40,351 nt of DNA from Prevotellaceae bacterium (GCA_003150315.1 QAML01000101.1:24862-65212), one strand, 5' to 3'. Positions 1-8,112 are shown, counted from the first letter of the stretch. Translations and numbers: made by a program. The notes: a model not told the origin generated them from the letters alone.

Positions 1-45
1 TATTACATGCCTTATGTCTTTTTTCTGATGTCGTATGTCTTCAAA
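1..45. repeat. Partial copy of the interspersed palindromic repeat (edge fragment)
   Basis: The window opens with acatgccttatgtctttttt, which matches the right half of the element at 37081-37175 (tgtgccttatgttttttcc). The left half would lie outside the window. It sits just past the 3' end of the minus-strand gene at 54-470, as the other copies sit next to gene ends. The match is short, so this is tentative. Confidence 0.4.
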
Positions 46-53
46 AAATAGGG

Positions 54-470
54 TTATCTTTTAATGAAGATGTATTTGGGATTGATTTTAACCAATTTTC
101 CTTTTACAACACGGCGCATGACTATCGGCTGCTGCAGTTCTACGGAAAAAGTGTCGGCTTTGATGTGGGAAATCAAGAGTTTTTGTGTGTCGGCACCGAA
201 GTCGTTTGTAAGGCGTATGGTGGCATTGTTTTTATCAACCTTGAAATCCGTAACAATCCAAGTGCCATAAAGGATACCGTTGCTCATGTACCCGTTAGTG
301 CCTCCCAAAAAAGGAAGACCGGGTACTTTTACATTGGCGGAATCAAGGTTCAAGTGAATAGCCATCTTGGTGTCGCTGTTATAAAGAAGCCCGGAAAAAA
401 CAGAATGCTTTTGTGCATTTGCGTAAAAGACCATGAAAAGAGAGAGTAATACTGCAAGAATCCTGTTCAT
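54..470 (-). CDS. Small secreted protein of unknown function
   Basis: 138 residues. Residues 1-19 form a signal peptide (hydrophobic LAVLLSLFMVFYANA, then Q) with an Ala-x-Ala type cleavage site and no lipobox Cys, so the product is probably periplasmic or secreted. The mature part is about 118 residues, rich in beta-prone stretches, has no cysteines, and may be a small beta-barrel or beta-sandwich; I recognise no family. The ATG lies one base after the stop of the HU/SPOR gene upstream, so the two are almost certainly co-transcribed and translationally coupled. That hints at a shared envelope role, but this is inference from position only. Confidence 0.75.
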   Translation of the reverse strand: MNRILAVLLSLFMVFYANAQKHSVFSGLLYNSDTKMAIHLNLDSANVKVPGLPFLGGTNGYMSNGILYGTWIVTDFKVDKNNATIRLTNDFGADTQKLLISHIKADTFSVELQQPIVMRRVVKGKLVKINPKYIFIKR

Positions 471-471
471 G

Positions 472-1473
472 TCAGATTTTGGTTTTCAGAACCCACGCTT
501 CGGCGGCAAAATCTTTGTCGTTTAATTTTTTGAGAGCTTCACGTGCTTCCTGTTCTGTCTCAAAATGATTGTAGATAACTCTTCTCATGCTCGAAGTCTT
601 GTATATCTCGGCATGAGGATAGCCTTGCTTGTTGAGAGATTCTATAAATTCTTCTGCATTTCTTTTGGAAACTGCACTTGCAAGTACTATGGTATAAGGT
701 TTTACAACCACAGAAACTTTTTCGGCAGGCTTGGTTTTTACTTCTTCTGCGCCTTCATTTGTCTTTTGAACCTTTTCAACTTTCGGAGCTGCCGTCTTTT
801 CTGTATTTGAAGGGAAATCCAAAACACCAATCATTGCAGATGTTTGAATATCGTGCTTGTCTACATTTCCTGCAGGCGTTGTGAGAAGAAACGATACTAT
901 TATGGCTGCCGCTATAGCTGCTATCTTATGAACGGCAGAGCGTTTTACTGAAATGGAATACGTTTTCGGTTCTTCGTCCAGAGGTGCTTCCTTTTCTTCG
1001 GACTCGGATTGCGGAACGAAAGGCGGAACAATTTCGGTGGCGTGCGTTTTTTCTTTCTTGCAAGCAACTGCGAAATCTGTTAGACCATAAAGCTCAGGAG
1101 TAATAATTCTTGACGAAGACACTTCAAAACTGTAAGCTCCCTGCGCTTGCTTTACAAGCATTCCCAAACCTTCTATATGTACGTTTCCGTTACGGTTTAT
1201 TTCTTCAAGAAGCTTTTCGATGTCCTTGTCAACAAGCTTTGATGCGTCGGGATAGTTTAGCCCGAATTTTATCATGTAGGACTGAACTATAAGACCGTCA
1301 TTCATTGTTAACGCGCTATTAAATCCTATTACTCTTTGAGGTGAAAGAAATTCTTCATCGTTAGATGCGTAGCTCGCAGATTCATAGCGTGCTATAAATC
1401 CTCCTATTCCCGGAAGAATAACGCAGTCATTCTCGGCAAGCAGACAGATAATATGGTGTGATAGCTCGTTCAT
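472..1473 (-). CDS. HU-like (CCDC81-type) domain membrane protein with C-terminal SPOR domain
   Basis: About 333 residues from the ATG at 1473. The N-terminal ~130 residues (LSHHIICLLAENDCVILPG, GGFIARY, later GNVHIEGLGML) resemble the tandem HU-like domains of bacterial CCDC81-type proteins. A single membrane segment (IAAIAAAIIVSFLLTTPAG) follows at about 185-205, then a low-complexity Lys/Glu/Val linker, and a C-terminal SPOR-like domain (last ~75 residues, YTIVLASAVSKRNAEEFIES). SPOR domains bind denuded septal peptidoglycan; the HU-like part would face the cytoplasm. The combination suggests a link between nucleoid or cytoplasm and the division septum (inference). The reading frame extends nine codons upstream, but that extension contains the promoter box, so I prefer 1473. 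It is first gene of a two-gene operon. Confidence 0.8.
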   Translation of the reverse strand: MNELSHHIICLLAENDCVILPGIGGFIARYESASYASNDEEFLSPQRVIGFNSALTMNDGLIVQSYMIKFGLNYPDASKLVDKDIEKLLEEINRNGNVHIEGLGMLVKQAQGAYSFEVSSSRIITPELYGLTDFAVACKKEKTHATEIVPPFVPQSESEEKEAPLDEEPKTYSISVKRSAVHKIAAIAAAIIVSFLLTTPAGNVDKHDIQTSAMIGVLDFPSNTEKTAAPKVEKVQKTNEGAEEVKTKPAEKVSVVVKPYTIVLASAVSKRNAEEFIESLNKQGYPHAEIYKTSSMRRVIYNHFETEQEAREALKKLNDKDFAAEAWVLKTKI

Positions 1474-1479
1474 CTTTTG

Positions 1480-1487
1480 CAAAGGTA
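1480..1487 (-). promoter_or_regulatory. Bacteroidota -7 promoter box for the HU/SPOR operon
   Basis: TACCTTTG on the minus strand fits the TAnnTTTG consensus. It ends six bases before the ATG at 1473, so transcription should begin at or next to the start codon, giving a leaderless or nearly leaderless message. I see no convincing -33 TTG at normal spacing. Confidence 0.6.
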
Positions 1488-1743
1488 CAGAAAAAAGCAA
1501 TATGAAAAGCCGCTTTCAAAAAAACAGGATTGGAATTCTTTAATATCTTTTTGTATAACTTCTTGGTAATGACCGTGCGTGTGTTGATATAAAAAAGTAA
1601 AAATGTAGAGAAAATTTTGGTTGCTTATTTCTTAGTCAGTCTTCACAAGTCTTCATTGCCTTTGCATGCGGAGTGGAGTGTTTTGCAGAGATTTTATTAT
1701 AAATCCGAGTGTTTGAAGGTGCTTATGACGAAGGTAACAAAAA
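1488..1743. other. Intergenic spacer without a recognisable gene
   Basis: This AT-rich spacer lies between the HU/SPOR promoter and the probable terminator of the ThiE-like gene. The open frame crossing part of it on the plus strand runs into the antisense of the ThiE-like gene and has no family resemblance. I see no repeat copy or RNA gene. Confidence 0.5.
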
Positions 1744-1775
1744 TGCCGGAAATTCTGTTGTCAGAGTTGCCGGCA
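1744..1775 (-). terminator. Probable intrinsic terminator of the Nfn-like/ThiE-like operon
   Basis: On the minus strand TGCCGG pairs with CCGGCA across a 20-base loop, followed by a T-rich run (ATTTTTGTT). It starts 27 bases past the stop of the ThiE-like gene. The stem is short, hence moderate confidence. Confidence 0.5.
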
Positions 1776-1801
1776 CTTTATTATGGAGTAGGTAAAAAAT
1801 C

Positions 1802-2401
1802 TCAGCAGTTCAAAAAACTTTCCAACGTTTCTTTTATTCCGTTTTTGCAGTTGGTTTCGGCATTCAAAGCAACACCGTCAATACCGGAAGCAACGAGGAA
1901 AGTCTCATCCTCTACTGCAATCTCCCCGAATGCAACAACGGGAATGCTCTGTCCGTTTTCGTGCAATTGAGAAGTAATGTTTTGGTAATCCTCAGCATTA
2001 AGTGCTTCGGAAGATTTGCCAAAAGGACCGACACAAACGTAATCCGCACCCGACTTTTGGGCGGAAGAAATACTTGAATAGTTGTTGGCGAAAACACCTA
2101 TGATATATCCTTCGCCAAGTGATTTTCTCGCATCTCTTATTACCTCGGGATTGGCACTATCATTGAAAACTCCGTCAACTTCTGCCTTTTGTGCAAGCGA
2201 ATTACAACCTTCTACGATAATCATTGCCTCGTGTTTGCGACACATGGCTTTTATGTGTGCAACTGCTTTAATGGCTTCGTCGTTGTTTTCGTTATCGTTT
2301 ACCTGAAGTTGAATCCATTTGCACCCTGATTCGAGAGCTTCTCTAATGTTCCGTAAGTAATTTTCTGATTTATATCTAATGAGGAATTGTATGGCTGTCA
2401 T
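1802..2401 (-). CDS. Degenerate ThiE/TenI-like (thiamine phosphate synthase superfamily) protein
   Basis: 199 residues with the beta/alpha pattern of the thiamine phosphate synthase/TenI TIM barrel: an N-terminal strand then SGCKWIQLQ, a middle GADYVCVGPFGKS (phosphate-loop region, usually GPVFPT-like), then IPVVAFGEI and a final SGIDGVALNA. The usual substrate-binding HLGQ-type motif after the third strand is replaced by DGVFNDSANPE, and the diphosphate-binding Lys/Arg pattern is not obvious. It may therefore be a TenI-like or otherwise diverged member rather than a true thiamine phosphate synthase. Its ATG overlaps the stop of the large flavoprotein gene by four bases (ATGA), so it is coupled to that gene. 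No TPP riboswitch is visible. Confidence 0.7.
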   Translation of the reverse strand: MTAIQFLIRYKSENYLRNIREALESGCKWIQLQVNDNENNDEAIKAVAHIKAMCRKHEAMIIVEGCNSLAQKAEVDGVFNDSANPEVIRDARKSLGEGYIIGVFANNYSSISSAQKSGADYVCVGPFGKSSEALNAEDYQNITSQLHENGQSIPVVAFGEIAVEDETFLVASGIDGVALNAETNCKNGIKETLESFLNC

Positions 2402-4671
2402 TTCTCTTGCAATGCTTCGTCTGCGGCTTTTGCTGCCTTTCTTCCGTCTCCCATTGCCAATATTACGGTTGCGCCACCTCTTACAATGTCTCCACCGGCA
2501 TAAAGTTCTTCGCGGGCAGAACGCATGTTCTCGTCTGTAACAATAGTACCTTTGGCACTAATTTCAATGCCGCTGACAGAGTGGGGGATTATGGGATTGG
2601 GACGTACCCCGATGCTGACAATAACAAGGTCCACGTCGAGAGTTTCTATGGCACCGGGAATGGCAATAGGGCTTCTGCGTCCTGAAGCATCTGGTTCGCC
2701 GAGTTCCATCTTTTGAAGTTTTACAGCTTTTACTTTTCCGTTTTCATCGGCGAGGTATTCAATAGGATTGTGTAGGGTTAAGAACTTCACCCCTTCCTCT
2801 TTGGCGTGTTTTACTTCTTCTTTGCGCGCCGGCATCTCGTTTTCAGAACGGCGATAAACTATTGTTGCGCTTTCAGCTCCCAGTCTTAATGCTGTTCTGA
2901 CGGAATCCATAGCTGTGTTTCCACCGCCAACAACAAGTACGTGCTTTCCAAAAGGAACAGGTGTAGCAGATTCTTTGTTGGAAGCGTCCATTAAATTGAC
3001 ACGTGTCAGATATTCGTTAGAAGAAAGTATGTTTATATAGTTTTCTCCGGGAATATTCATAAAACGTGGCAGACCTGCGCCGCTGCCGACAAAGACTGCT
3101 TTGTAACCATCTGCTTCAAGTTGCTCAACACTTATGGTCTTGCCTACAATGCAATCCTTTACGAATTTAACACCAATCTTTCGCAAGTTTTCTATTTCTG
3201 CATCTACAATTTTATTTGGCAGACGAAATTCGGGAATACCGTATTTTAGAACGCCTCCAATCTCATGTAAAGCTTCGAACACCGTAACGGAATATCCGTT
3301 TTTTGCCATATCGCCCGCAAAAGAAAGTGAGGAAGGACCAGAACCTACCGCAGCAACTTTAATGCCATTGGAAGGTTTGCATTTAGGAAGCTCGCTGTGT
3401 CCGCTTTCACGTTCATAATCGGCGGCAAAACGTTCCAAATAACCAATTGCAACGGCTTTTCCTCCTGTTTTTATATGAATACATCCTGCTTCACACTGTT
3501 TTTCTTGCGGACAAACGCGACCACATACTGCAGGGAGTGAACTTGTGCGCTTCAATGTGCGCGCTGCCTCACCAAATTCTCCGCGTTCAATGTTTTTTAT
3601 AAAGCCGGGAATATCTATGCTAACGGGACATCCTTTAACACAACCGGGATTTGCGCAGTCCAAACAGCGTGCTGCTTCTTTTTGAGCCTGCTCTTTGTTC
3701 AGTCCTTGATTGACTTCTTCTCTAAGACTATGGGCACGGTATGTCGCAGGTAGTTCCGGCATTTCTACACGTGGAATTTGCATTCTTTCTTTTGGCTTTA
3801 CGGCTTTTCTCAAATCCGCACGCCATTGTGCATCTCTGCCTTCGTCTTGCTTTTCTTCGCCGAGCATTTGCATTTCTTCGGCTTCTGCGGGTTTATATGC
3901 CCGAAGTCGCATCATCATTTCGTCGAAGTCTACTTCGTGCCCGTCGAATTCTGGACCGTCAACGCAAACAAACTTTGTTTTTCCGCCCACTGTTACACGA
4001 CAAGCTCCGCACATTCCGGTTCCGTCAACCATTATTGTATTTAGAGAAACGTCTGTTGGAATTTCATATTTCTTTGTGAGCAGACAAACAAACTTCATCA
4101 TTATTGCGGGACCTATTGCGAAGCACTTGTCTACCTTTTCGCGATTTATTACTTTCTCAATGCCTTGGGTAACGAGACCTTTTTCGCCGTAAGAACCATC
4201 GTCTGTCATTATAATAACTTCATCGGAGTATTCTTGCATTTCTTTTTCAAGAATAATTAGTTCTTTCGAGCGTCCGGCGATTACCGTGATAACTCTGTTG
4301 CCTGCTTTTTTCAATGCTTCAACAATTGGAAGCAAAGGAGCAGTTCCTACACCACCGCCGGCGCATACTACAGTTCCATAATTTTTTATCTCTGTCGGTT
4401 TTCCAAGAGGTCCTACCACGTCTGCAAGATAGTCTCCTGCGTTCATTTCACAAATCTTTGTGGTGGAGAATCCCACTTCTTGTATGACGAGAGTAATTGT
4501 TCCTTTTTCTTTATCGACTTGAGCTATTGTAAGAGGAATACGTTCACTATTTTCCGAAGCCTTTACAATAACAAAATTACCGGCTTTTCTCGATTTTGCT
4601 ATAAGTGGTGCTTCGACAACAAGTTTGAATACTTTCTCTGAAAATTGTTGCTTGTCAATTATTCTGTTCAT
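2398..4671 (-). CDS. NfnAB-like fusion: ferredoxin:NADP reductase/DHOD-B-type subunit joined to GltD-type subunit
   Basis: 757 residues from ATG 4671. The N-terminal ~270 residues form an FNR-like FAD/NAD module ending in a [2Fe-2S] site, MVDGTGMCGAC then FVC (C221, C224, C236); the fourth ligand would be Asp, as in NfnA. The GltD-type half has two [4Fe-4S] motif groups (CLDCANPGCVKGC at about 336-348, CGRVCPQEKQCEAGC at about 383-397), an FAD-binding VGSGPSSLS at about 442 and an NADPH-binding GGGNTAMDS. Such enzymes either transfer electrons between NADH, ferredoxin and NADPH (Nfn, bifurcating) or act as sulfide dehydrogenase or glutamate synthase small subunit. The Asp/Cys3 pattern favours Nfn. 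No glutamate synthase large subunit gene is adjacent. The longer frame to 4701 begins with TTG between promoter and ATG and is not preferred. Probably cytoplasmic. Confidence 0.85.
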   Translation of the reverse strand: MNRIIDKQQFSEKVFKLVVEAPLIAKSRKAGNFVIVKASENSERIPLTIAQVDKEKGTITLVIQEVGFSTTKICEMNAGDYLADVVGPLGKPTEIKNYGTVVCAGGGVGTAPLLPIVEALKKAGNRVITVIAGRSKELIILEKEMQEYSDEVIIMTDDGSYGEKGLVTQGIEKVINREKVDKCFAIGPAIMMKFVCLLTKKYEIPTDVSLNTIMVDGTGMCGACRVTVGGKTKFVCVDGPEFDGHEVDFDEMMMRLRAYKPAEAEEMQMLGEEKQDEGRDAQWRADLRKAVKPKERMQIPRVEMPELPATYRAHSLREEVNQGLNKEQAQKEAARCLDCANPGCVKGCPVSIDIPGFIKNIERGEFGEAARTLKRTSSLPAVCGRVCPQEKQCEAGCIHIKTGGKAVAIGYLERFAADYERESGHSELPKCKPSNGIKVAAVGSGPSSLSFAGDMAKNGYSVTVFEALHEIGGVLKYGIPEFRLPNKIVDAEIENLRKIGVKFVKDCIVGKTISVEQLEADGYKAVFVGSGAGLPRFMNIPGENYINILSSNEYLTRVNLMDASNKESATPVPFGKHVLVVGGGNTAMDSVRTALRLGAESATIVYRRSENEMPARKEEVKHAKEEGVKFLTLHNPIEYLADENGKVKAVKLQKMELGEPDASGRRSPIAIPGAIETLDVDLVIVSIGVRPNPIIPHSVSGIEISAKGTIVTDENMRSAREELYAGGDIVRGGATVILAMGDGRKAAKAADEALQEK

Positions 4672-4705
4672 GATAAATTGTTTTCTGTATCTGAATTGCA
4701 ATTTG

Positions 4706-4713
4706 CAAAATTA
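4706..4713 (-). promoter_or_regulatory. -7 promoter box of the Nfn-like operon
   Basis: TAATTTTG on the minus strand fits TAnnTTTG. The predicted transcript start is near 4699, leaving a leader of about 28 bases before the ATG at 4671 and excluding the upstream TTG as start. Confidence 0.6.
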
Positions 4714-4765
4714 CGATTTATAAAGCAATAACAAAATTTTTCATGTGAATAATGGCGTTAAACAA

Positions 4766-4800
4766 AACGGAGAAAAAGGTGATATTCCTTTTTCTCCGTT
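4766..4800 (-). terminator. Intrinsic terminator of the fasciclin lipoprotein gene
   Basis: A perfect 14-bp stem (AACGGAGAAAAAGG with CCTTTTTCTCCGTT, seven-base loop) is followed on the minus strand by TTTTGTTTAA. It lies 27 bases past the stop at 4827. Confidence 0.85.
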
Positions 4801-4826
4801 ATATTATTCGTGGATTTTGCTGTTAT

Positions 4827-6884
4827 TTACCACGGATCTTCTCCTTGTTCTCCGTTATAAACAGATTTCGGAACCATTTCAAAGTAGTCAAGCATACAAC
4901 ATGTTCTCGTGTTGTTAAGCACTGATTTTATTCTTACGTAGTATGTTTCGTCTGGTTTCATGTTCCCGTTCCACAGAATTTTGCGCAAACGGATGTAATC
5001 TCCTTCGGCTGCACGCAAAGGCATGCTAACTACGCCACCACTCGTGGGACGTCCGTTATGCTTATTGTTTTTCATGTAACCGTTATTGCGCATTGTTTTA
5101 TCAATTTCCCTTATAACATCCATATCTCCGTCTGTCGGGTCTGCTCTCCAACCTATTTTTGCGTTGGATGCGGCTACGCGGAAGTCAAGAGGCAAACCGA
5201 TAGGAGTGGGGTTGTTCTTGTCTGTTCCAAGATAAACTTGGAACATACCAAAGTGCTGTATTTCCGGCGCACACATGCGAAGTTCCCAAGTACCCTCGAA
5301 AGGAACGGGAGGTAATTTGAAAGTGAAATCGTATTGTCCGAGAATATTAATTTCATCACACTGCATGTTGTCGTTTCCACCGCCCCAATAAGGTACGTAA
5401 CGCCATTTGGTATCGTCGGTGTACCAGAATGTAGAAAGATATCCAGGCGGAATAAACCTCCAAGTGTTATCTTGTACCTGACGCAAACCGTTTGTCATCA
5501 AATCTGGGCATATTGATGCGAAGTCAAAACGCAGGCGTTCGTTGAGAACTTTGCCGGGAACGTCTTTGTCATAGACAAGAACCTCGTCAATCGGATAATA
5601 GAAGCCGTTAAGTGCGTTGGTAGAACTTCCTCCATTAAGTTGTGTAACCAATGCTCCCGGACGATCTACAGCAATTTCGTCGTAAGTTCCGAAGAAAGAG
5701 TTATCGTATGTGCAATGACGGTTCAAACGAATGCCATTGGTTTGGCTTCCTTCGGTAAGTTTCAAAAGACGGCGAGGCTTGCCCATTGTTTCGTAATATT
5801 CCCAACAGTCAATGGTAAGTTTTGTTGGGTTATTCCATGAGTACCCCAATTCGTTTTTGTGTACAACAAGTTTATTCCATGTTATACGTTCGGGAAGGAG
5901 ATGGTATGATATGAATTGGTTCACCGCATTGTTCTGACTTGTAAGATCTTCGTCAGTTGCGTTAGGATATGCTTCCTTACATTTTTCTATGAATTTGCTT
6001 TCTATTTCGTTATAATTGGTAACGTTTCCGTTTTCATCCACGATTGGAGTGGGAATTCCCCACTGTGATTCAAATACACTGTCGGTTTCAACAAAAGCTG
6101 TATAACCTATGTAGCGATGTTCGGGACTCGGACCTACTTCTCCGCCCGAAGTATTACCCGGGTCTATTGATCCGAATTCGGGATGGTCATATTCGTAAAC
6201 AAGGTCTATATACTGCACCAGAGAATCTGCCCAGCCGGTTGCGTCAAGCATTCTTGAGAAAATCCTGAGGTTGGGAGTTTGTTTTATGAGGTCAGGCAGA
6301 GATGCATTACTCATATCTATAACTCTGTCTATGGAATGAACATATCCGTTTGATACTTCGTTGTCTTCGGAAACCAAATGTGATTTGTTGTTTATAACGA
6401 TAGTTGCCTTGCCGGTAACGCTATCATTTTCAAAGCTTACCTGTAAATATCTGTCGTTCATGTTGGCTTTGTCCAAAGTACCTACATTAAACTGTGTAGA
6501 AAGATAAGCGTTGCTTTCGCCATTGTCAATAATACTGTTTCTTACAATGAAGTCGGCAATAGTATCCTCGGTTTGAGTTATGTCAAAGTTCTTTGTATTG
6601 TAAACTGAGTCAAGGAACGTCTGCAATGCTTCATTGGTGGGAGCAAAAACCGTATAGTTTCCTCTTGCCGAAAGTAATTCGGAAAAACGTGAGGGTGATT
6701 TTTTGCTAATTTGTACTCTACTCAATAAATAGGCATAGTTACTGAGATCCTCTGTGCTTTCAAGAAATTTGTACGCACTTTTACCTTTGAAAACGTAAAG
6801 GTTGCTTTCGTCAACATTATCACTGCACGCAGTGAAAAACAGACCAAGCAAAGCCAATACGACAAAATACCTGAAGGTTTTCAT
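4827..6884 (-). CDS. Surface lipoprotein with fasciclin (FAS1) domains
   Basis: 685 residues from ATG 6884. The signal peptide ends in a lipobox LFFTAC (C20) followed by acidic SDNVDE, resembling the lipoprotein export signal that sends Bacteroidota lipoproteins to the cell surface. A FAS1 domain covers roughly 35-190 (FLESTEDLSNYAYLL, YTVFAPTNEAL, then IVRNSII and VHSIDRVIDMS). A second, divergent FAS1-like region follows at about 200-350 (LPDLIKQTPNLRIFSRML, later FISYHLLPERI). The C-terminal ~330 residues are Trp/Tyr-rich and of unknown fold. FAS1 domains mediate adhesion, and in this phylum often occur in lipoproteins near SusCD loci; no SusC/SusD gene is nearby, so this gene stands alone. 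The longer frame to 6947 overlaps the promoter and is rejected. Confidence 0.8.
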   Translation of the reverse strand: MKTFRYFVVLALLGLFFTACSDNVDESNLYVFKGKSAYKFLESTEDLSNYAYLLSRVQISKKSPSRFSELLSARGNYTVFAPTNEALQTFLDSVYNTKNFDITQTEDTIADFIVRNSIIDNGESNAYLSTQFNVGTLDKANMNDRYLQVSFENDSVTGKATIVINNKSHLVSEDNEVSNGYVHSIDRVIDMSNASLPDLIKQTPNLRIFSRMLDATGWADSLVQYIDLVYEYDHPEFGSIDPGNTSGGEVGPSPEHRYIGYTAFVETDSVFESQWGIPTPIVDENGNVTNYNEIESKFIEKCKEAYPNATDEDLTSQNNAVNQFISYHLLPERITWNKLVVHKNELGYSWNNPTKLTIDCWEYYETMGKPRRLLKLTEGSQTNGIRLNRHCTYDNSFFGTYDEIAVDRPGALVTQLNGGSSTNALNGFYYPIDEVLVYDKDVPGKVLNERLRFDFASICPDLMTNGLRQVQDNTWRFIPPGYLSTFWYTDDTKWRYVPYWGGGNDNMQCDEINILGQYDFTFKLPPVPFEGTWELRMCAPEIQHFGMFQVYLGTDKNNPTPIGLPLDFRVAASNAKIGWRADPTDGDMDVIREIDKTMRNNGYMKNNKHNGRPTSGGVVSMPLRAAEGDYIRLRKILWNGNMKPDETYYVRIKSVLNNTRTCCMLDYFEMVPKSVYNGEQGEDPW

Positions 6885-6921
6885 GTGTTTACTTTTTGTT
6901 GTATATGTTTTTATTATTCTG

Positions 6922-6929
6922 CAAAGATA
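6922..6929 (-). promoter_or_regulatory. -7 promoter box of the fasciclin lipoprotein gene
   Basis: TATCTTTG on the minus strand fits TAnnTTTG. The predicted start is near 6915, giving a leader of about 30 bases before ATG 6884. Confidence 0.6.
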
Positions 6930-7037
6930 ACATAAAAGGCAAAACAAACAGTTGGGCTAAGGATAATTTTGTTTTAAGATTGAGGTTTTCGTGCAAGAAA
7001 TGTAAAAATAACGGGGAGAAAAAAGAGTGTTTCCCAT

Positions 7038-7169
7038 CGTGCAAAAAAAGATAAGGCATTTTGTAAAAAAGATAAGGCACATATTTTAAAATAAGTGCCT
7101 TGTATTTCAAAATATATGCCTTGTATTTTTGACCGTTGCAGACTTTTGAAAAACAACGACTTATAAAGA
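7038..7169. repeat. Interspersed palindromic repeat, copy 2
   Basis: This copy carries several GGC/GCC-anchored units: ATAAGGCA twice, then a near-perfect hairpin at 7074-7101 (AAGGCACATATTTT with AAAATAAGTGCCTT, 13 of 14 positions pair), then ATATGCCTTGTATTTTTGA. The right tail CAACGACTTATAAAG is shared with the copies at 10721 and 18213. It lies between the OmpA-gene terminator and the promoter of the fasciclin gene. Confidence 0.85.
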
Positions 7170-7178
7170 CAAAATAAA

Positions 7179-7213
7179 AACGCCCGTCTGTAAGCCAAAA
7201 TCAGACGGGCGTT
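7179..7213 (-). terminator. Intrinsic terminator of the OmpA-family lipoprotein gene
   Basis: A perfect 12-bp stem (AACGCCCGTCTG with CAGACGGGCGTT, 11-base loop) runs into a T-rich tail (TTTTTATTTTG) on the minus strand, about 30 bases past the stop at 7243. Confidence 0.9.
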
Positions 7214-7242
7214 CTTGTAAATGTGTTGGCTTTCGCCGGTTT

Positions 7243-8112
7243 TTACTCGTTGTTATCCTCTTTCGGAGCTTTGTCTATAAGATCCATGAACTGGTCAAGC
7301 TTGGGAGTAATGATAATTTGCGTGCGACGGTTGCGCTGCTTGCCGAGTTCGCTGTCGTTAGCGGTGAGCGGGTTATATTCTCCGCGTCCTCCTGCTGTGA
7401 GACGTTTGGGATCGATGCCGTAATTGTTTTGCAGGTACTGCACAACGCTTGATGCTCTAAGACAACTCAAGTCCCAGTTGTTACGTATGTTCTGACGGCT
7501 GATGGGCACATTGTCAGTGTTACCTTCCACGAGAACATCATAGTCTTTATAATCCTGAATGATTTTGGCGATTTTGCTAAGTGTTTCTGCGGCGCGGTCA
7601 TTGATTTCGTAGCTTCCGCTCTTGTAAAGCATGTTGTCGGCAAGAGAAATATAAACTACGCCTTTCAATACCTGAACGTTTACTTCCTTCTGTTCGCTTT
7701 GCGAAAGGGAGCGGGTAAGATTGTTAGTCAATACCATGTTCAGCGAGTCGCTCTTGCTCTTAACTTCCACCAAGTGGCGAATGTATTGGTTTGATTCGTT
7801 AATCTGGTCAACGAGCTTCGAGATGTTCATATTGGTCTGGCTTCCTGCCGTAAGGCTCTTGTCAAGCGACGATTGCAGTTTTTCGTAGTCCTTGCGGGCT
7901 TGTGCAAGCTGGTCTTGCAAACTTGACACACGTGCTTTGCTCGCTGCCAACTGCGACTGCACGTCGGCGAGTTTGTCTTTCGTGTTCTGATAGTTGGTAG
8001 ATAGTACCTTATTTTCGTTCTGGCAATTTTCCAAACTTTTCTTGCTCGCGCAACTGCTCATCATTATGGCTGCTGCTATGAGCGAGACAAACAATAAAGT
8101 GTTCTTTTTCAT
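7243..8112 (-). CDS. OmpA-family lipoprotein with coiled coil
   Basis: 289 residues. The signal peptide ends in a lipobox MMSSC (C21) followed by ASKKS, without the acidic surface-export signal, so the protein probably stays on the periplasmic side of the outer membrane. A long heptad-rich coiled coil spans about 25-115 (NTKDKLADVQSQLAASKARV). The OmpA-like peptidoglycan-binding domain covers about 145-275, with VEGNTDNVPI, the NWDLSCLRASSVVQYL helix that carries the conserved Asp/Arg contacts to diaminopimelate, AGGRGEYNP and NRRTQIII. Its likely role is anchoring the outer membrane to peptidoglycan. It is monocistronic, with a clear promoter and terminator. Confidence 0.92.
   Translation of the reverse strand: MKKNTLLFVSLIAAAIMMSSCASKKSLENCQNENKVLSTNYQNTKDKLADVQSQLAASKARVSSLQDQLAQARKDYEKLQSSLDKSLTAGSQTNMNISKLVDQINESNQYIRHLVEVKSKSDSLNMVLTNNLTRSLSQSEQKEVNVQVLKGVVYISLADNMLYKSGSYEINDRAAETLSKIAKIIQDYKDYDVLVEGNTDNVPISRQNIRNNWDLSCLRASSVVQYLQNNYGIDPKRLTAGGRGEYNPLTANDSELGKQRNRRTQIIITPKLDQFMDLIDKAPKEDNNE

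Noticed and set aside
1617..1970. A 117-codon plus-strand frame
   Set aside because: It straddles the terminator region and the antisense of the ThiE-like gene, and has no recognisable features.
4671..4701. Upstream TTG start for the NfnAB-like gene
   Set aside because: The predicted transcript start near 4699 leaves no leader for it; the ATG at 4671 begins with the family-typical sequence.
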